Source: Natronospirillum sp965602035 | GTDB lineage: Bacteria > Pseudomonadota > Gammaproteobacteria > Pseudomonadales > Natronospirillaceae | Reading direction: 5' to 3' | Length of the DNA: 64,000 nt | Assembly (NCBI GenBank): GCA_965602035.1 | Contig: OZ271919.1 | Coordinates: 248,001-312,000, forward strand | Part shown: in pieces, positions 14,867 through 23,721 of the stretch | Layout: each line of letters opens with the position of its first letter | How positions within the stretch are numbered: the stretch's first letter is position 1 | Program-made: the position numbers and the translations under genes | Notes under the pieces: generated by a model | Told to the model about the DNA's origin: nothing | The model's input: only the letters and a program-made list of their open reading frames with translations | Databases searched by the model: none

Positions 14867-16203
14867 TTGATCAACTTACTCTCGAGGTAGTGGATATTCA
14901 CGCCTCCGGCCCGGAAGCCCTCGTCGCGCACCAACTGCTTGTGCAGGTCCGTATTGGTCTTGATGCCCTCGATAACCAGCTCATCAAGCGCCACCCGCAT
15001 TTTCTCAAGCGCGGCAGGCCGGTCTTCGCCATAGGTGATGAGCTTGCCGATCATTGAGTCGTAGTAGGGCGGAATCCGATACCCGTTATAGATATGCGAG
15101 TCCCAGCGAACGCCGAAACCACCCGCCGGATGGAACTGCGTAATGGTGCCGGGGCTGGGCATGAACGTCTTGCTGTCTTCCGCGTTGATCCGGCACTCGA
15201 ATGCGTGCCCCAGCACACGTATCTGGTCCTGGCTGACGCTCAGGGGCTCACCGGCTGCTATCCGCAGTTGCTCCTTGATGATATCGACGCCGGTCACCAT
15301 TTCCGACACCGGGTGTTCGACCTGAACCCGTGTGTTCATTTCGATGAAGAAATACTGGCCGTCTTCGTACAGGAATTCGAATGTGCCGGCGCCGCGGTAG
15401 CCGATTTCATTACAGGCCCGGGTACACGCCTCAAGAACCTGTTGCCGGGCTTCCTCGTTCACGCCCGGAGCCGGAGCCTCTTCCAGAACTTTCTGATGGC
15501 GGCGCTGGAGCGAGCAGTCGCGGTCGTAGAGGTGGATGGTGTTGCCCTTGCCATCGGCAATGACCTGTACTTCCACATGGCGCGGATTACCCAGGAACTT
15601 TTCCATGTACACGGTATTGTCACCGAACGCAGCACCGGCCTCGGATTGAGTAACCGAAATAGCACTGATCAGGCTGGCTTCACTGTGTACCACGCGCATA
15701 CCGCGACCGCCGCCACCGGCTGCCGCCTTGATGATGACCGGATAACCGATCTGGCGGGCAATCTCCAGATTCTTCGCGTCGTCCTTGCCCAGCGGGCCGC
15801 CGGAACCCGGGACGGTGGGAACACCTGCCTTGATCATGGCGTTGATGGCGGACACCTTGTCGCCCATGAGCCGGATTGTATCCGCTCGCGGGCCGATAAA
15901 GGTGAACCCGCTTTTCTCCACCTGCTCAGCGAAATTGGCGTTCTCCGCAAGGAAACCATAGCCGGGATGAATACCGACGGCCCCCGTGACTTCCGCCGCG
16001 GCGATAATGGCCGGTATGTTCAGGTAGCTGTCCGAACTGGGATTCGGGCCGATGCAGACCGCTTCGTCGGCCAGCTTGACATGCTTCAGGTCGCGATCGA
16101 CCTGCGAGTGCACGGCCACCGTCTTGATGCCCATTTCCTTGCAGGCCCGCATGATACGCAGTGCGATTTCACCGCGGTTTGCAATGAGTACTTTATCCAG
16201 CAT
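14863..16203 (-). CDS. accC: Biotin carboxylase subunit of acetyl-CoA carboxylase
   Basis: A 446-residue ATP-grasp enzyme that carboxylates the biotin on AccB in the first step of fatty acid synthesis. N-terminal MLDKVLIANRGEIALRIMRACKE, ATP-grasp KAAAGGGGRGMRVV, catalytic EMNTRVQVEHPVSE. Length equals the family norm (about 447). It lies 14 bases downstream of accB, the standard accBC order, and upstream of prmA, whose start overlaps its stop. Confidence 0.97.
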   Translation of the reverse strand: MLDKVLIANRGEIALRIMRACKEMGIKTVAVHSQVDRDLKHVKLADEAVCIGPNPSSDSYLNIPAIIAAAEVTGAVGIHPGYGFLAENANFAEQVEKSGFTFIGPRADTIRLMGDKVSAINAMIKAGVPTVPGSGGPLGKDDAKNLEIARQIGYPVIIKAAAGGGGRGMRVVHSEASLISAISVTQSEAGAAFGDNTVYMEKFLGNPRHVEVQVIADGKGNTIHLYDRDCSLQRRHQKVLEEAPAPGVNEEARQQVLEACTRACNEIGYRGAGTFEFLYEDGQYFFIEMNTRVQVEHPVSEMVTGVDIIKEQLRIAAGEPLSVSQDQIRVLGHAFECRINAEDSKTFMPSPGTITQFHPAGGFGVRWDSHIYNGYRIPPYYDSMIGKLITYGEDRPAALEKMRVALDELVIEGIKTNTDLHKQLVRDEGFRAGGVNIHYLESKLIK

Positions 16204-16217
16204 GGGAGAACCCTGAG

Positions 16218-16673
16218 TCAGACTATGGTGAACAATGGCTGATCAAACTCGACCGGTTGACCGTTTTCAACCAGGATCTCACCGATCGTGCCATCCTTGT
16301 CGGCTTCAATCTGGTTCATCATTTTCATCGCTTCGACAATGCAGACTGTTTCGCCTTTTCTGACAACCTGACCGGGTTCAACGAAGGGTGCCGCGGTCGG
16401 GGACGGCGCGCGGTAGAAACTGCCGACCATGGGCGAGCGCACGATATGGCCTGTTGGTTCATCGGGTGTCGATTCCGGCTCGGGCGCCGGTGACGGCGAC
16501 GGTGCGGGGGCCGGAGCGGGCTGGGGCGGTGCACTGTAATAGTGGGCCGGAGCAGAGGCGCTGTTCGAGGACCGGCTGATGCGGATGGATTCCTCGCCCT
16601 CGGTGATCTCGATTTCATCAATACCGGACTCTTCCAGCAATTCGATGAGCTTTTTGACTTTACGAATGTCCAT
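16218..16673 (-). CDS. accB: Biotin carboxyl carrier protein
   Basis: 151 residues. The C-terminal biotinyl domain contains the lysine-biotin motif VEAMKMMNQIEAD. A Pro/Ala-rich flexible linker (about 45-70) precedes it. The N-terminal region MDIRKVKKLIELLEESGIDEIEI is the AccB oligomerisation segment. It sits between aroQ and accC. In E. coli the operon is autoregulated by AccB; the sequence does not show whether this holds here. Confidence 0.97.
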   Translation of the reverse strand: MDIRKVKKLIELLEESGIDEIEITEGEESIRISRSSNSASAPAHYYSAPPQPAPAPAPSPSPAPEPESTPDEPTGHIVRSPMVGSFYRAPSPTAAPFVEPGQVVRKGETVCIVEAMKMMNQIEADKDGTIGEILVENGQPVEFDQPLFTIV

Positions 16674-16687
16674 TGTTCGTGTCCTGT

Positions 16688-17137
16688 CTAGCTGGTGGAT
16701 TCATGGGCTTGTATCAGGTGGCTCAGTGCCGCCCGATAACCGTCACTGCCCAGCCCGGCGATCACCGCCCTGGCCAGGTCTGAAAAATAACTGTGGTGCC
16801 GGAAAGGTTCCCGACGATGCACGTTGGAGAGGTGGACCTCTACAAACGGGCAGTCGAGGGCGGCGATGGCATCACGCAGGGCAACGCTGGTGTGCGTCAG
16901 GGCTGCCGGATTGATGACCAGCCCCGCGATCCGGCCGCGCCAGGCGTGGACCTGATCAATAAGCTGATACTCGGCATTGCTTTGCAGTATGTGGAGATTG
17001 ACGCCGTGCTCATTCGCCAGAGCCTGCAATGACCGGTTGATGTCATCGAGGCTTTCGGTCCCGTATATGTCAGGTTCCCGCGTTCCCAGCAGGTTCAGGT
17101 TCGGCCCGTGCAGAACCCCGAAGGCAGTAGCACTCAT
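16688..17137 (-). CDS. aroQ: Type II 3-dehydroquinate dehydratase
   Basis: 149 residues, the dodecameric class II enzyme of the shikimate pathway. HGPNLNLLGTREPDIYG holds the conserved Arg and catalytic Tyr; NPAALTHTSVALRDAI and VEVHLSNVHRREPFRHHSYFSD hold the active-site His and substrate contacts. Length fits the family. First gene of the aroQ-accB-accC run on the minus strand, with a promoter about 50 bases upstream. The full pathway is otherwise outside the window. Confidence 0.96.
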   Translation of the reverse strand: MSATAFGVLHGPNLNLLGTREPDIYGTESLDDINRSLQALANEHGVNLHILQSNAEYQLIDQVHAWRGRIAGLVINPAALTHTSVALRDAIAALDCPFVEVHLSNVHRREPFRHHSYFSDLARAVIAGLGSDGYRAALSHLIQAHESTS

Positions 17138-17184
17138 AGATTCCAGAATGTCTTAAATATGCAGTTAAATTCATCGATCAGGTA

Positions 17185-17213
17185 ACAATATTGCCCATAA
17201 TCCATTGGGTCAA
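17185..17213 (-). promoter_or_regulatory. Sigma70 promoter of aroQ-accBC
   Basis: Minus strand: TTGACC (17213-17208), 17-base spacer, TATTGT (17190-17185). It is in the 124-base AT-rich gap between corC and aroQ and would serve the long minus-strand run starting at aroQ. Confidence 0.6.
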
Positions 17214-17261
17214 CGCATCCGTGTGATTATTGTTATGAAAAATGGTCAATAACGCACAGTT

Positions 17262-18158
17262 TCAGTTCCTGGCTGCGTCCGTCGGTATGAGCTCGCGAGC
17301 CCCGCGTTCCGCGCGTGCCAGCTCGAGGACCTTGATGCGACGGTCGTCGGCGCTGTGAACATGAAAGCGCCAGTCCGAGATCACAACCGATTCACCACGC
17401 GTGGGCAGGTGACCGAACACATGGGTGACATAACCGCCGATGGTGTCGAATTCCTCGTCGGAAAGATCGGTTTCAAAAAAGTCGTTGAACTCTTCGATTT
17501 CCGTCAGGGCAGATACGCGGTACCGGCCGTTGCTGAGTGTCTGTATGGACGCTTCCTCATGGGGGTCGTGTTCGTCTTCAATGTCACCGACGATTTCCTC
17601 CAATACATCCTCGATGGTAACCAGACCCGCGATGCCGCCGTATTCATCGACGACCACCGCCATGTGATTGCGTGTTTCGCGAAAATCCCTGAGCAGTCGG
17701 TTCAGTCGCTTGCTCTCCGGAACGAACACCGGTTCACGCACGACTTCGCTGAGCCGCAGCGTCATCTGGCTGGTGTCAAATCCGGACTCCTGGGCGAGCC
17801 TGAGCAGGTCTTTGGCCAGCAGAATGCCAACCACCGCGGTATTGTCCTCGTTCATGACCGGGAACCGCGAGTGGGATGACTCGACGATCTTGTCGAGAAT
17901 CTCGGTCAGATCATCGTCCTGCTCAATCACTACCATCTGAGAGCGGGGAATCATGATGTCCCGCGCATGCTGGTCGCTGACTTCAATGGCCCCCTGCATA
18001 ATGTGGTAGGCCGAGGTATCCAGCAGGTCGTTTTCGTGGGCTTCCGTGAGCAGGTCCAGTACCTGTTCACGGTCCTTGATTTCACCGGTGAAGGCCTCAG
18101 ACAACTTTTCCAGCCAACTTTTCTTATTCGGCGTGGTTTGGCTTGATGTGTCGTTCAT
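17262..18158 (-). CDS. corC: CorC/YbeX family CBS-domain protein
   Basis: 298 residues, lacking the membrane DUF21 domain of the longer CorB/HlyC family. Two CBS domains (about 75-200) start with ARDIMIPRSQMVVIEQDD and end with AVVVDEYGGIAGLVTIEDVLEEIVGDI, followed by a CorC_HlyC domain (about 210-285) with YRVSALTEIEEFNDFF. In E. coli the homologue is linked to Mg2+/Co2+ efflux and to ribosome metabolism. Its start overlaps the ybeY stop by four bases. Last gene of the miaB-ybeZ-ybeY-corC run; the usual next gene lnt is not here. Confidence 0.9.
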   Translation of the reverse strand: MNDTSSQTTPNKKSWLEKLSEAFTGEIKDREQVLDLLTEAHENDLLDTSAYHIMQGAIEVSDQHARDIMIPRSQMVVIEQDDDLTEILDKIVESSHSRFPVMNEDNTAVVGILLAKDLLRLAQESGFDTSQMTLRLSEVVREPVFVPESKRLNRLLRDFRETRNHMAVVVDEYGGIAGLVTIEDVLEEIVGDIEDEHDPHEEASIQTLSNGRYRVSALTEIEEFNDFFETDLSDEEFDTIGGYVTHVFGHLPTRGESVVISDWRFHVHSADDRRIKVLELARAERGARELIPTDAARN

Positions 18159-18661
18159 CCGCTTTCTGTGTCTCCTGACAGGCTGTACGGGTCGGGAATG
18201 TCGGAAGTCGCGAGCAGGCGAACCTCCAGTGCTTCCATGACAGCCGCCTCAGCGGCATCCTGATGGTCATAGCCGAGCAGATGCAGGCACCCGTGTACCA
18301 GCATATGAGCCCAGTGGTGTTCCAGTGGTTTTCGTTGTTCCCGGGCTTCCCGGTCAATGACATCGGCGCACAGTGCGAGGTCGCCGACAAAAGGATCGTT
18401 CCATTCGATACCGGGCGGTGGCTCGAATGTGAACGACAGGACGTTGGTCGGATTGTGTTTTCCCCGGTACGTGCCATTCAGCGCTTCAGACTCTTCAGGG
18501 GAGACTACACGGGCCGTCAGCGTCAGAGCACGTTGGTGATGGACTGCTATCGGCATGAGCCAGGCAGCCATTCGGGCTTCGGACAGCCATGGGGGCGGTT
18601 CGAGACCGTCACCCCACAGCAGGTCAACCTGTACCGATGGAGGTTCGTCAGGTTCAGTCAT
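18155..18661 (-). CDS. ybeY: Endoribonuclease / rRNA maturation factor YbeY
   Basis: 168 residues from ATG 18661, chosen because it overlaps the ybeZ stop (ATGACTGA) and begins MTEPDEPPSVQVDLL; an in-frame ATG 12 bases upstream is possible. The zinc-binding motif HGCLHLLGYDH is complete. The protein acts in 16S rRNA 3' maturation and 70S quality control. It overlaps ybeZ upstream and corC downstream, so the three are translationally linked. Confidence 0.93.
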   Translation of the reverse strand: MTEPDEPPSVQVDLLWGDGLEPPPWLSEARMAAWLMPIAVHHQRALTLTARVVSPEESEALNGTYRGKHNPTNVLSFTFEPPPGIEWNDPFVGDLALCADVIDREAREQRKPLEHHWAHMLVHGCLHLLGYDHQDAAEAAVMEALEVRLLATSDIPDPYSLSGDTESG

Positions 18662-19655
18662 GCTGTTTATCATCCCAGCGATCATAGGCGTCCACAATAC
18701 GCTGAACCATCGGGTGTCGAACCACGTCGCCGGACCCGAAATGAATAAAACCGATTCCGTCTACCCCTTCCAGCACTTCAATGGCATGGCGCAGCCCGGA
18801 TGACTGGTTTTTCGGCAGGTCCACCTGGCTGGGATCGCCGGTAATTACAGCGGTTGAACCAAACCCGATGCGAGTCAGGAACATCTTCATCTGTTCCCGG
18901 GTCGTATTCTGGCTCTCGTCGAGAATAATGAAAGCGTGGCTGAGCGTTCGACCACGCATGTAGGCCAGAGGAGCGACCTCGATCACGTTACGCTCGATGA
19001 GGCGATCCACCTTCTCAAACCCGAGCATTTCGTACAGAGCATCGTACAGTGGCCGCAGATACGGGTCGACTTTCTGCGCCAGATCCCCCGGCAGAAAGCC
19101 CAGTTTCTCACCGGCTTCCACGGCCGGTCTCACCAGCAGGATGCGCTTGACTTCATCACGCATGAAGGCATTGACGGCACAGGCTACCGCAAGAAATGTC
19201 TTGCCTGTGCCGGCCGGGCCAAGGCCGAAATTCACATCGTGGGTCTGGATCGTGTGTACGTAGCGTTTCTGGTTCGGGCCCTTCGGACGCACGGTCAGCT
19301 TGGGGGTGCGAACATGGTTTGCTGCACTGTCGTGCCCGCCGGCCGGCTCATCGCCTTCCGGTGCCTGACGTGCCGCAATATCGGCATCCTGCAGATGCAG
19401 GTGCACCTGATCGGGGAGAAGATCCGCACCATTGCGGGTGAGCTTGTAGAGCTCCTGAATCAGTTGGTGCACGATCTGCGGCATGTCGTCGTCACCGCGG
19501 ACTTCAAACCGGTTTCCCCGGCTGAGAATCCTTACCCCGAGACGCTCCTCGATCAGCCGCAGGTTCTCATTGCCGAGTCCGCACAGACTGGCCAGACGCT
19601 GCGGGTGGTCCGGGTGCAGTTCAAACTGGACTTTGGAAGAGATGGATTCGGTCAA
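18654..19655 (-). CDS. ybeZ: PhoH-family ATPase YbeZ
   Basis: 333 residues. A Walker A GPAGTGKTFLAVA near residue 147 and the Walker B region AFIILDESQNTT mark the PhoH P-loop domain. The first ~110 residues are the less conserved nucleic-acid-binding part. It partners functionally with YbeY in relatives, consistent with the overlapping genes. Start at ATG 19655; miaB stop lies 32 bases upstream. Confidence 0.94.
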   Translation of the reverse strand: MTESISSKVQFELHPDHPQRLASLCGLGNENLRLIEERLGVRILSRGNRFEVRGDDDMPQIVHQLIQELYKLTRNGADLLPDQVHLHLQDADIAARQAPEGDEPAGGHDSAANHVRTPKLTVRPKGPNQKRYVHTIQTHDVNFGLGPAGTGKTFLAVACAVNAFMRDEVKRILLVRPAVEAGEKLGFLPGDLAQKVDPYLRPLYDALYEMLGFEKVDRLIERNVIEVAPLAYMRGRTLSHAFIILDESQNTTREQMKMFLTRIGFGSTAVITGDPSQVDLPKNQSSGLRHAIEVLEGVDGIGFIHFGSGDVVRHPMVQRIVDAYDRWDDKQHD

Positions 19656-19687
19656 GATGGCCTCTTAACAGCGTTGAGTGCAAGCGC

Positions 19688-21058
19688 TCAGTACGCAAGC
19701 TCGGGGTTGATCAGTTCGCCACGCAATGAATTGGCGTAGGCGTCTGTGATCCGGACCTGTACGAACTGACCGATCAGGTCCGTGTCGGTACAGGGGAAGA
19801 AGGTAAGGCGATTATTCTCGGTGCGTCCCTGAAGCTCTGCGGGGTTGCGCTCGGACTGCCCGGCAACCAGCACAATCTGCACGCTGTCCACCATGGCCTC
19901 TGATATGGCCATTGCCTGGTGATTCAGGCGGTCCTGAAGGCGCTGCAGTCGCGCCTTCTTGACAGTCACCGGCGTTTCATCCGGCAGTTGCGAGGCCGGG
20001 GTCCCCGGCCGGGCGCTGTAGACAAAGCTGAAGGAATGGTCAAACCCGATGCGATCGATCAGGGCCATGGTGGCCTCAAAATCGTCTTCCGTTTCACCGG
20101 GGAAGCCGACGATGAAGTCGGACGAAAAACTGATATCCGGCCGATTGGCCCGGATTCGGTCCATCTTCTCGATGTACTCGGCCGCAGAGTGACCCCGCTT
20201 CATGGCCGACAGAATCGCATCGCTACCGGACTGCACCGGCAGGTGCAGGTGGCTGACCAGCTCCGGCACATCCAGATAGGCATCAACCAGACTGTCGGTG
20301 AACTCTACCGGGTGTGAGGTGGTAAAGCGGATGCGATCGATGCCCGGAACCTGCGCCGTCAGGGTGATGAGTTCGGCCAGATCAACGGGCGCCTGCGCTT
20401 CACGCGAGCCCTGGTACGCATTAACGTTCTGCCCCAGAAAATTGATTTCGCGCACCCCTTGCGCGGCAAGGTGCTTCACCTCAGCCATCACATCGTCGAA
20501 CGGGCGGCTCACTTCCTCGCCACGGGTATAGGGAACAACGCAGAACGTGCAGTACTTGGAGCAACCCTCCATGACTGATACGAACGCGCTGACACCATCG
20601 CTGCTGGGTGCCGGCAGGTGGTCAAATTTCTCGATTTCAGGGAAGGTGATGTCGACGGCCGCAATGCGGTCATGGTGACCTGCCGCTGCATTTTTTGCCA
20701 GGTTGTTGCTGTTGAGCATACCCGGAAGCCGGTGCAGCGTCTGCGGGCCGAAGATCATATCGACATGGCCGGCCCGACGACTGATTTCCTCGCCTTCCTG
20801 GCTTGCCACACAGCCGCCCACTCCGATCTTCACATCCGGGTTCCGGACCTTGTGCTTTTTCCACCGGCCGAGTTGGTGGAAGACCTTTTCCTGTGCCTTT
20901 TCCCGAATGGAGCAGGTATTCAGCAGCAGGACATCAGCCTCACTTTCATCGTCTGTCAGTTCCATACCTTCGGATTCACGCAGCAGATCTGCCATACGCG
21001 CCGAATCGTATTCGTTCATCTGACAGCCATGCGTTTTGATGAACAGCTTTTTGCCCAT
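19688..21058 (-). CDS. miaB: tRNA-2-methylthio-N6-dimethylallyladenosine synthase
   Basis: 456 residues from ATG 21058 (MGKKLFIKTHGCQMNEYDS); the longer ORF upstream runs through the promoter region. Radical-SAM enzyme that adds a methylthio group to i6A37 in tRNA. The N-terminal UPF0004 domain supplies three Cys (HGCQ, NTCSIREKA, GGCVASQEG) for an auxiliary 4Fe-4S cluster; the radical-SAM CSKYCTFCVVPYTRG gives CxxxCxxC; a TRAM domain ends the protein. The product is divergent from the DUF1820 gene. Confidence 0.96.
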   Translation of the reverse strand: MGKKLFIKTHGCQMNEYDSARMADLLRESEGMELTDDESEADVLLLNTCSIREKAQEKVFHQLGRWKKHKVRNPDVKIGVGGCVASQEGEEISRRAGHVDMIFGPQTLHRLPGMLNSNNLAKNAAAGHHDRIAAVDITFPEIEKFDHLPAPSSDGVSAFVSVMEGCSKYCTFCVVPYTRGEEVSRPFDDVMAEVKHLAAQGVREINFLGQNVNAYQGSREAQAPVDLAELITLTAQVPGIDRIRFTTSHPVEFTDSLVDAYLDVPELVSHLHLPVQSGSDAILSAMKRGHSAAEYIEKMDRIRANRPDISFSSDFIVGFPGETEDDFEATMALIDRIGFDHSFSFVYSARPGTPASQLPDETPVTVKKARLQRLQDRLNHQAMAISEAMVDSVQIVLVAGQSERNPAELQGRTENNRLTFFPCTDTDLIGQFVQVRITDAYANSLRGELINPELAY

Positions 21059-21099
21059 GCGAGCGGTTCTGTCCCCTGACTCTGCAAAATTAGAGTTCG

Positions 21100-21129
21100 A
21101 TTGTACCCTTGCAGCCGGCGGCGCAACAA
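21100..21129 (-). promoter_or_regulatory. Putative promoter of miaB-ybeZ-ybeY-corC
   Basis: Minus strand: TTGTTG (21129-21124), 18-base spacer, TACAAT (21105-21100). The -10 is strong, the -35 partial. Placement 42 bases before the miaB start is right for the four-gene run. Confidence 0.45.
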
Positions 21130-21179
21130 CCGAAAATGCGCGATCAGCACCAACACTGAGGTCGATACACTCCTGCATT

Positions 21180-21515
21180 ATGGCAAGGTCACAGAGCAAA
21201 ACCGTTTACCGTGTGATATACGCGCATCTCGACAAGGTGCATGAAATTTACTGCCGTTCGGTGGGCCAGGCGGATCTGTACGGCTTCATTGAAATTGAAC
21301 AGATGCTGTTCGGCGAACGTTCACAGCTGGTGGTCGACCCGGGCGAGGAGAAGCTCAAGAATGCATTCTCTGGAGTGCAGCGCAGCTACATTCCTCTGCA
21401 CCACGTGTTGCGCATCGACGAGGTTGCCCAGGAAGGCATCAGCAAGATCAGTGATCACAAGGGGCCTGCCGGAGTAACGCCGTTCCCGGGCGGCAGCCGA
21501 CCCGATCGAAGCTAA
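21180..21515 (+). CDS. DUF1820 family protein
   Basis: 111 residues from ATG 21180 (MARSQSKTVYRVIYAHLD). The region VYRVIY..LDKVHEIYCRSVGQADLYGFIEIEQMLFGE and QRSYIPLHHVLRIDEV is characteristic of the DUF1820 family, small cytoplasmic proteins of gammaproteobacteria that frequently neighbour miaB or tRNA/peptidoglycan genes. The end (SKISDHKGPAGVTPFPGGSRPDRS) is polar and probably disordered. Biochemical function is unknown. Upstream ORF extension to 21036 is unsupported because it overlaps the divergent miaB start. Confidence 0.8.
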   Translation: MARSQSKTVYRVIYAHLDKVHEIYCRSVGQADLYGFIEIEQMLFGERSQLVVDPGEEKLKNAFSGVQRSYIPLHHVLRIDEVAQEGISKISDHKGPAGVTPFPGGSRPDRS

Positions 21516-21543
21516 CGGCGACATTTCAGAAGGACCACTACTT

Positions 21544-22419
21544 ATGACAGACGAATCCGTAACCGGGAAGCTGCGAGCACAATGGCTGCTCGTCAGCTCG
21601 GTATCCGTGCTCGCACTCGGCAGCCTCTGGCTGGGTATTGAAATGGGACAGCGTGCCGGCAACTGGGTCGCGCCATCTTCACAGGAAATGTCCGCGGACA
21701 TGGATCGACCCGCCCGGGTGGGGCCACCGCCGAATTCTGTCAATGACTACCTGCGCGTTGGCCTGCCCGACCTCACCGATGTCACCGTGGTAGAGCAGCG
21801 CAAGTCGCAGTTTTTTGATTTCATTGTGCCGCTGGTCGAGTGGGAAAACAGCCGGCTCGAAATCATCCGGGGCCGCATTGAGGACTGGCGCGCTGAGTTG
21901 CAGGCCGGTAACACCCTGTCTCAGCGGGTTAACGACCGCATTATGGAGCTGGCCGACCGGTATTATGTGGATCCGGAGCAATCCGTCGGGGCAGTTCTGG
22001 ACGAACTCTGGGTGAAGGTCGACATCCTGCCACCGTCAATGGTGGTCGCTCAGGCAGCCAATGAGTCAGCCTGGGGAACGTCGCGCTTTGCCCGGCAGGG
22101 CAACAACCTGTTCGGCCAGTGGTGCTTCAGCGAAGGCTGCGGCATTGTGCCGCAGGGTCGGCCGGAAGGTGAAATCTATGAGGTTCGTGATTATGACTCG
22201 CCGGCACTGTCGGTGCGCAGTTTCATGCTGAACCTGAACCGCCACCGCAGTTATTCCGACATGCGGGACGCGCGGGCGAATCTCCGAGAGAGTGGCCGCA
22301 CCATTACGGGGTTACGGCTTATACCCTATCTGGAGGCTTACTCGACGCGCCGTGATGAGTACGTGGAGGAGATCCGCAACATGATCACGTTCAACGATCT
22401 GCAGGCCCTTGACCAATAA
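21544..22419 (+). CDS. Bax-type glucosaminidase
   Basis: 291 residues, of the Bax/mannosyl-glycoprotein endo-beta-N-acetylglucosaminidase (GH73-like) family acting on peptidoglycan. One N-terminal signal-anchor helix (about 12-38), a helical region, then the catalytic domain from about 155: QAANESAWGTSRFARQGNNLFGQWCF carries the conserved catalytic Glu (E of NESAWGTS), and SPALSVRSFMLNLNRHRSY follows. It has a Shine-Dalgarno AAGGA ten bases before ATG 21544. Its last 29 bases overlap the convergent deacetylase gene. Confidence 0.85.
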   Translation: MTDESVTGKLRAQWLLVSSVSVLALGSLWLGIEMGQRAGNWVAPSSQEMSADMDRPARVGPPPNSVNDYLRVGLPDLTDVTVVEQRKSQFFDFIVPLVEWENSRLEIIRGRIEDWRAELQAGNTLSQRVNDRIMELADRYYVDPEQSVGAVLDELWVKVDILPPSMVVAQAANESAWGTSRFARQGNNLFGQWCFSEGCGIVPQGRPEGEIYEVRDYDSPALSVRSFMLNLNRHRSYSDMRDARANLRESGRTITGLRLIPYLEAYSTRRDEYVEEIRNMITFNDLQALDQ

Positions 22420-23449
22420 CCCATTGCTGGGAGAACCAGTAGTACGTATTGGTTGATGCTGAGGGCGCGGTGCAGTTGTAGCGATGGCGGCCGTCTCGCA
22501 GCGGGGAATCCGCTCTGGCGGTCAGCTGCTCTGAATCGAGTTCAGTCGGAATCGGCTCACCACTGCCGGTGAAACACTGTATCGCGTCCCAACGAACATC
22601 ATCGTTTTCAAGCAGCTGGAGTGTCAGCTGCGGGCGCGCTTCATTGGTTACCTGGTCTGGCAGAGGCGTCGCAACGGGGAGCGGCCGGCTTCTCAGCTTG
22701 ACCCTCAGCGTATCCAGATTGGCGGACGTGCCGCCGGCCGCAAAGCGCGGCAGACCCAGCCAATCGGAAAACCCGGCAATACCACCGGAATGCTGACCCA
22801 TGGCGATATAGCCCAGATCGTCCACCAGTGCCTGCACCGGCTCATTGTACTCGCCGAAGGGATAAGCCAGAATTTTTTCCGGTTCATACCCGAGTTCTTC
22901 CGTCAGCCGCTGCTGGGCGGTTTGCACTGTGTCGCGCACGGAATCAAGCCAGGCCTGATTGTAGGCGTCGCTGCGTATCAGATATTCATGCTCGTGCGTG
23001 TGATTGAGCAGCCGAACCCCTGCTTGCGCCATTTCCCGGGCCTGATCCCAGTCGATCGTTATGCTGGAGCCATTATCGAGTGGCCCTGTATTGACGAACA
23101 CGGTGAACGGAAAATCCTGTTCCCGGAGCAGGGGCCAGGCATTTTCATAAACGCTGATGTAGGCATCATCGAAGGTGATGGCCACCGCATCGTCCGGCAG
23201 CGCTTCGCCGGCACGAATGGCATCGAGCGCGTCGACGAGATCCACCACAGTATGTTCTTCCGCGAGGTAGTCGAGATGAGCCGCGAAATCGTCGACCCGC
23301 GTAGATGTGGAGGGCGGCGTGTCGTTGGCAACATGGTGATACATGAGCACATTCAGGGATTGTGCGCTCAACGCTGCCGGCAGGGCCAGTAGGCCCGCCA
23401 GTGCAACAGCGCTGCTCAGGGTGAGCAGGTTCGAAGGACGGGGTATCAT
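22391..23449 (-). CDS. Secreted polysaccharide deacetylase
   Basis: 352 residues from ATG 23449; the longer ORF upstream runs across tRNA genes and cannot be coding. A signal peptide (about 1-28, ending ALSAQS) is followed by a CE4 domain: NVLMYHHV, VAITFDDAY (metal-binding Asp pair), and NHTHEHEYLI (His pair), with LAYPFGEYNEPV. The C-terminal ~100 residues form a separate beta-rich region. CE4 enzymes remove acetyl groups from polysaccharide such as PNAG, peptidoglycan or xylan; the substrate is not identifiable. Resembles the N-terminal half of PgaB but without pga neighbours. Confidence 0.85.
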   Translation of the reverse strand: MIPRPSNLLTLSSAVALAGLLALPAALSAQSLNVLMYHHVANDTPPSTSTRVDDFAAHLDYLAEEHTVVDLVDALDAIRAGEALPDDAVAITFDDAYISVYENAWPLLREQDFPFTVFVNTGPLDNGSSITIDWDQAREMAQAGVRLLNHTHEHEYLIRSDAYNQAWLDSVRDTVQTAQQRLTEELGYEPEKILAYPFGEYNEPVQALVDDLGYIAMGQHSGGIAGFSDWLGLPRFAAGGTSANLDTLRVKLRSRPLPVATPLPDQVTNEARPQLTLQLLENDDVRWDAIQCFTGSGEPIPTELDSEQLTARADSPLRDGRHRYNCTAPSASTNTYYWFSQQWVIGQGPADR

Positions 23450-23472
23450 AAGCTTCACCACTGCTAGGAAAT

Positions 23473-23547
<75 letters not shown>

Positions 23548-23562
23548 GCAACTTCGCGTCGT

Positions 23563-23639
23563 TGGTGGCTATGGCTAGATTCGAACTAGCGACCCCAGCA
23601 TTATGAGTGCTGTGCTCTAACCAACTGAGCTACATAGCC
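23563..23639 (-). tRNA. tRNA-Met (CAT anticodon, elongator type)
   Basis: 77 bases with encoded CCA. Acceptor GGCTATG/CATAGCC; anticodon stem CAGCA/TGCTG around CTCATAA, anticodon CAT. The D-arm and variable loop match E. coli elongator tRNA-Met; it lacks the mismatched first pair of an initiator. A CAT tRNA-Ile2 is possible in principle but less likely. Confidence 0.93.
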
Positions 23640-23656
23640 CTTGCGAACGAGGCGGT

Positions 23657-23684
23657 ATTATCCGTATATAAATTTTGGTGTCAA
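23657..23684 (-). promoter_or_regulatory. Promoter of the tRNA-Met/tRNA-Gln unit
   Basis: Minus strand: perfect TTGACA (23684-23679), 16-base AT-rich spacer, GATAAT (23662-23657). Transcription would start about ten bases before the tRNA-Met 5' end. Confidence 0.75.
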
Positions 23685-23721
23685 CAAAAACGAAAAGATT
23701 TCAACGGCTTAACGGGCCAGC

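Noticed and set aside
15094..16242. 382-codon frame antisense to accC
   Set aside because: A shadow of accC codon bias; no recognisable domain or binding site.
23550..23551. Longer deacetylase start running through tRNA-Gln
   Set aside because: The upstream codons are the tRNA gene itself; ATG 23449 starts a signal peptide.
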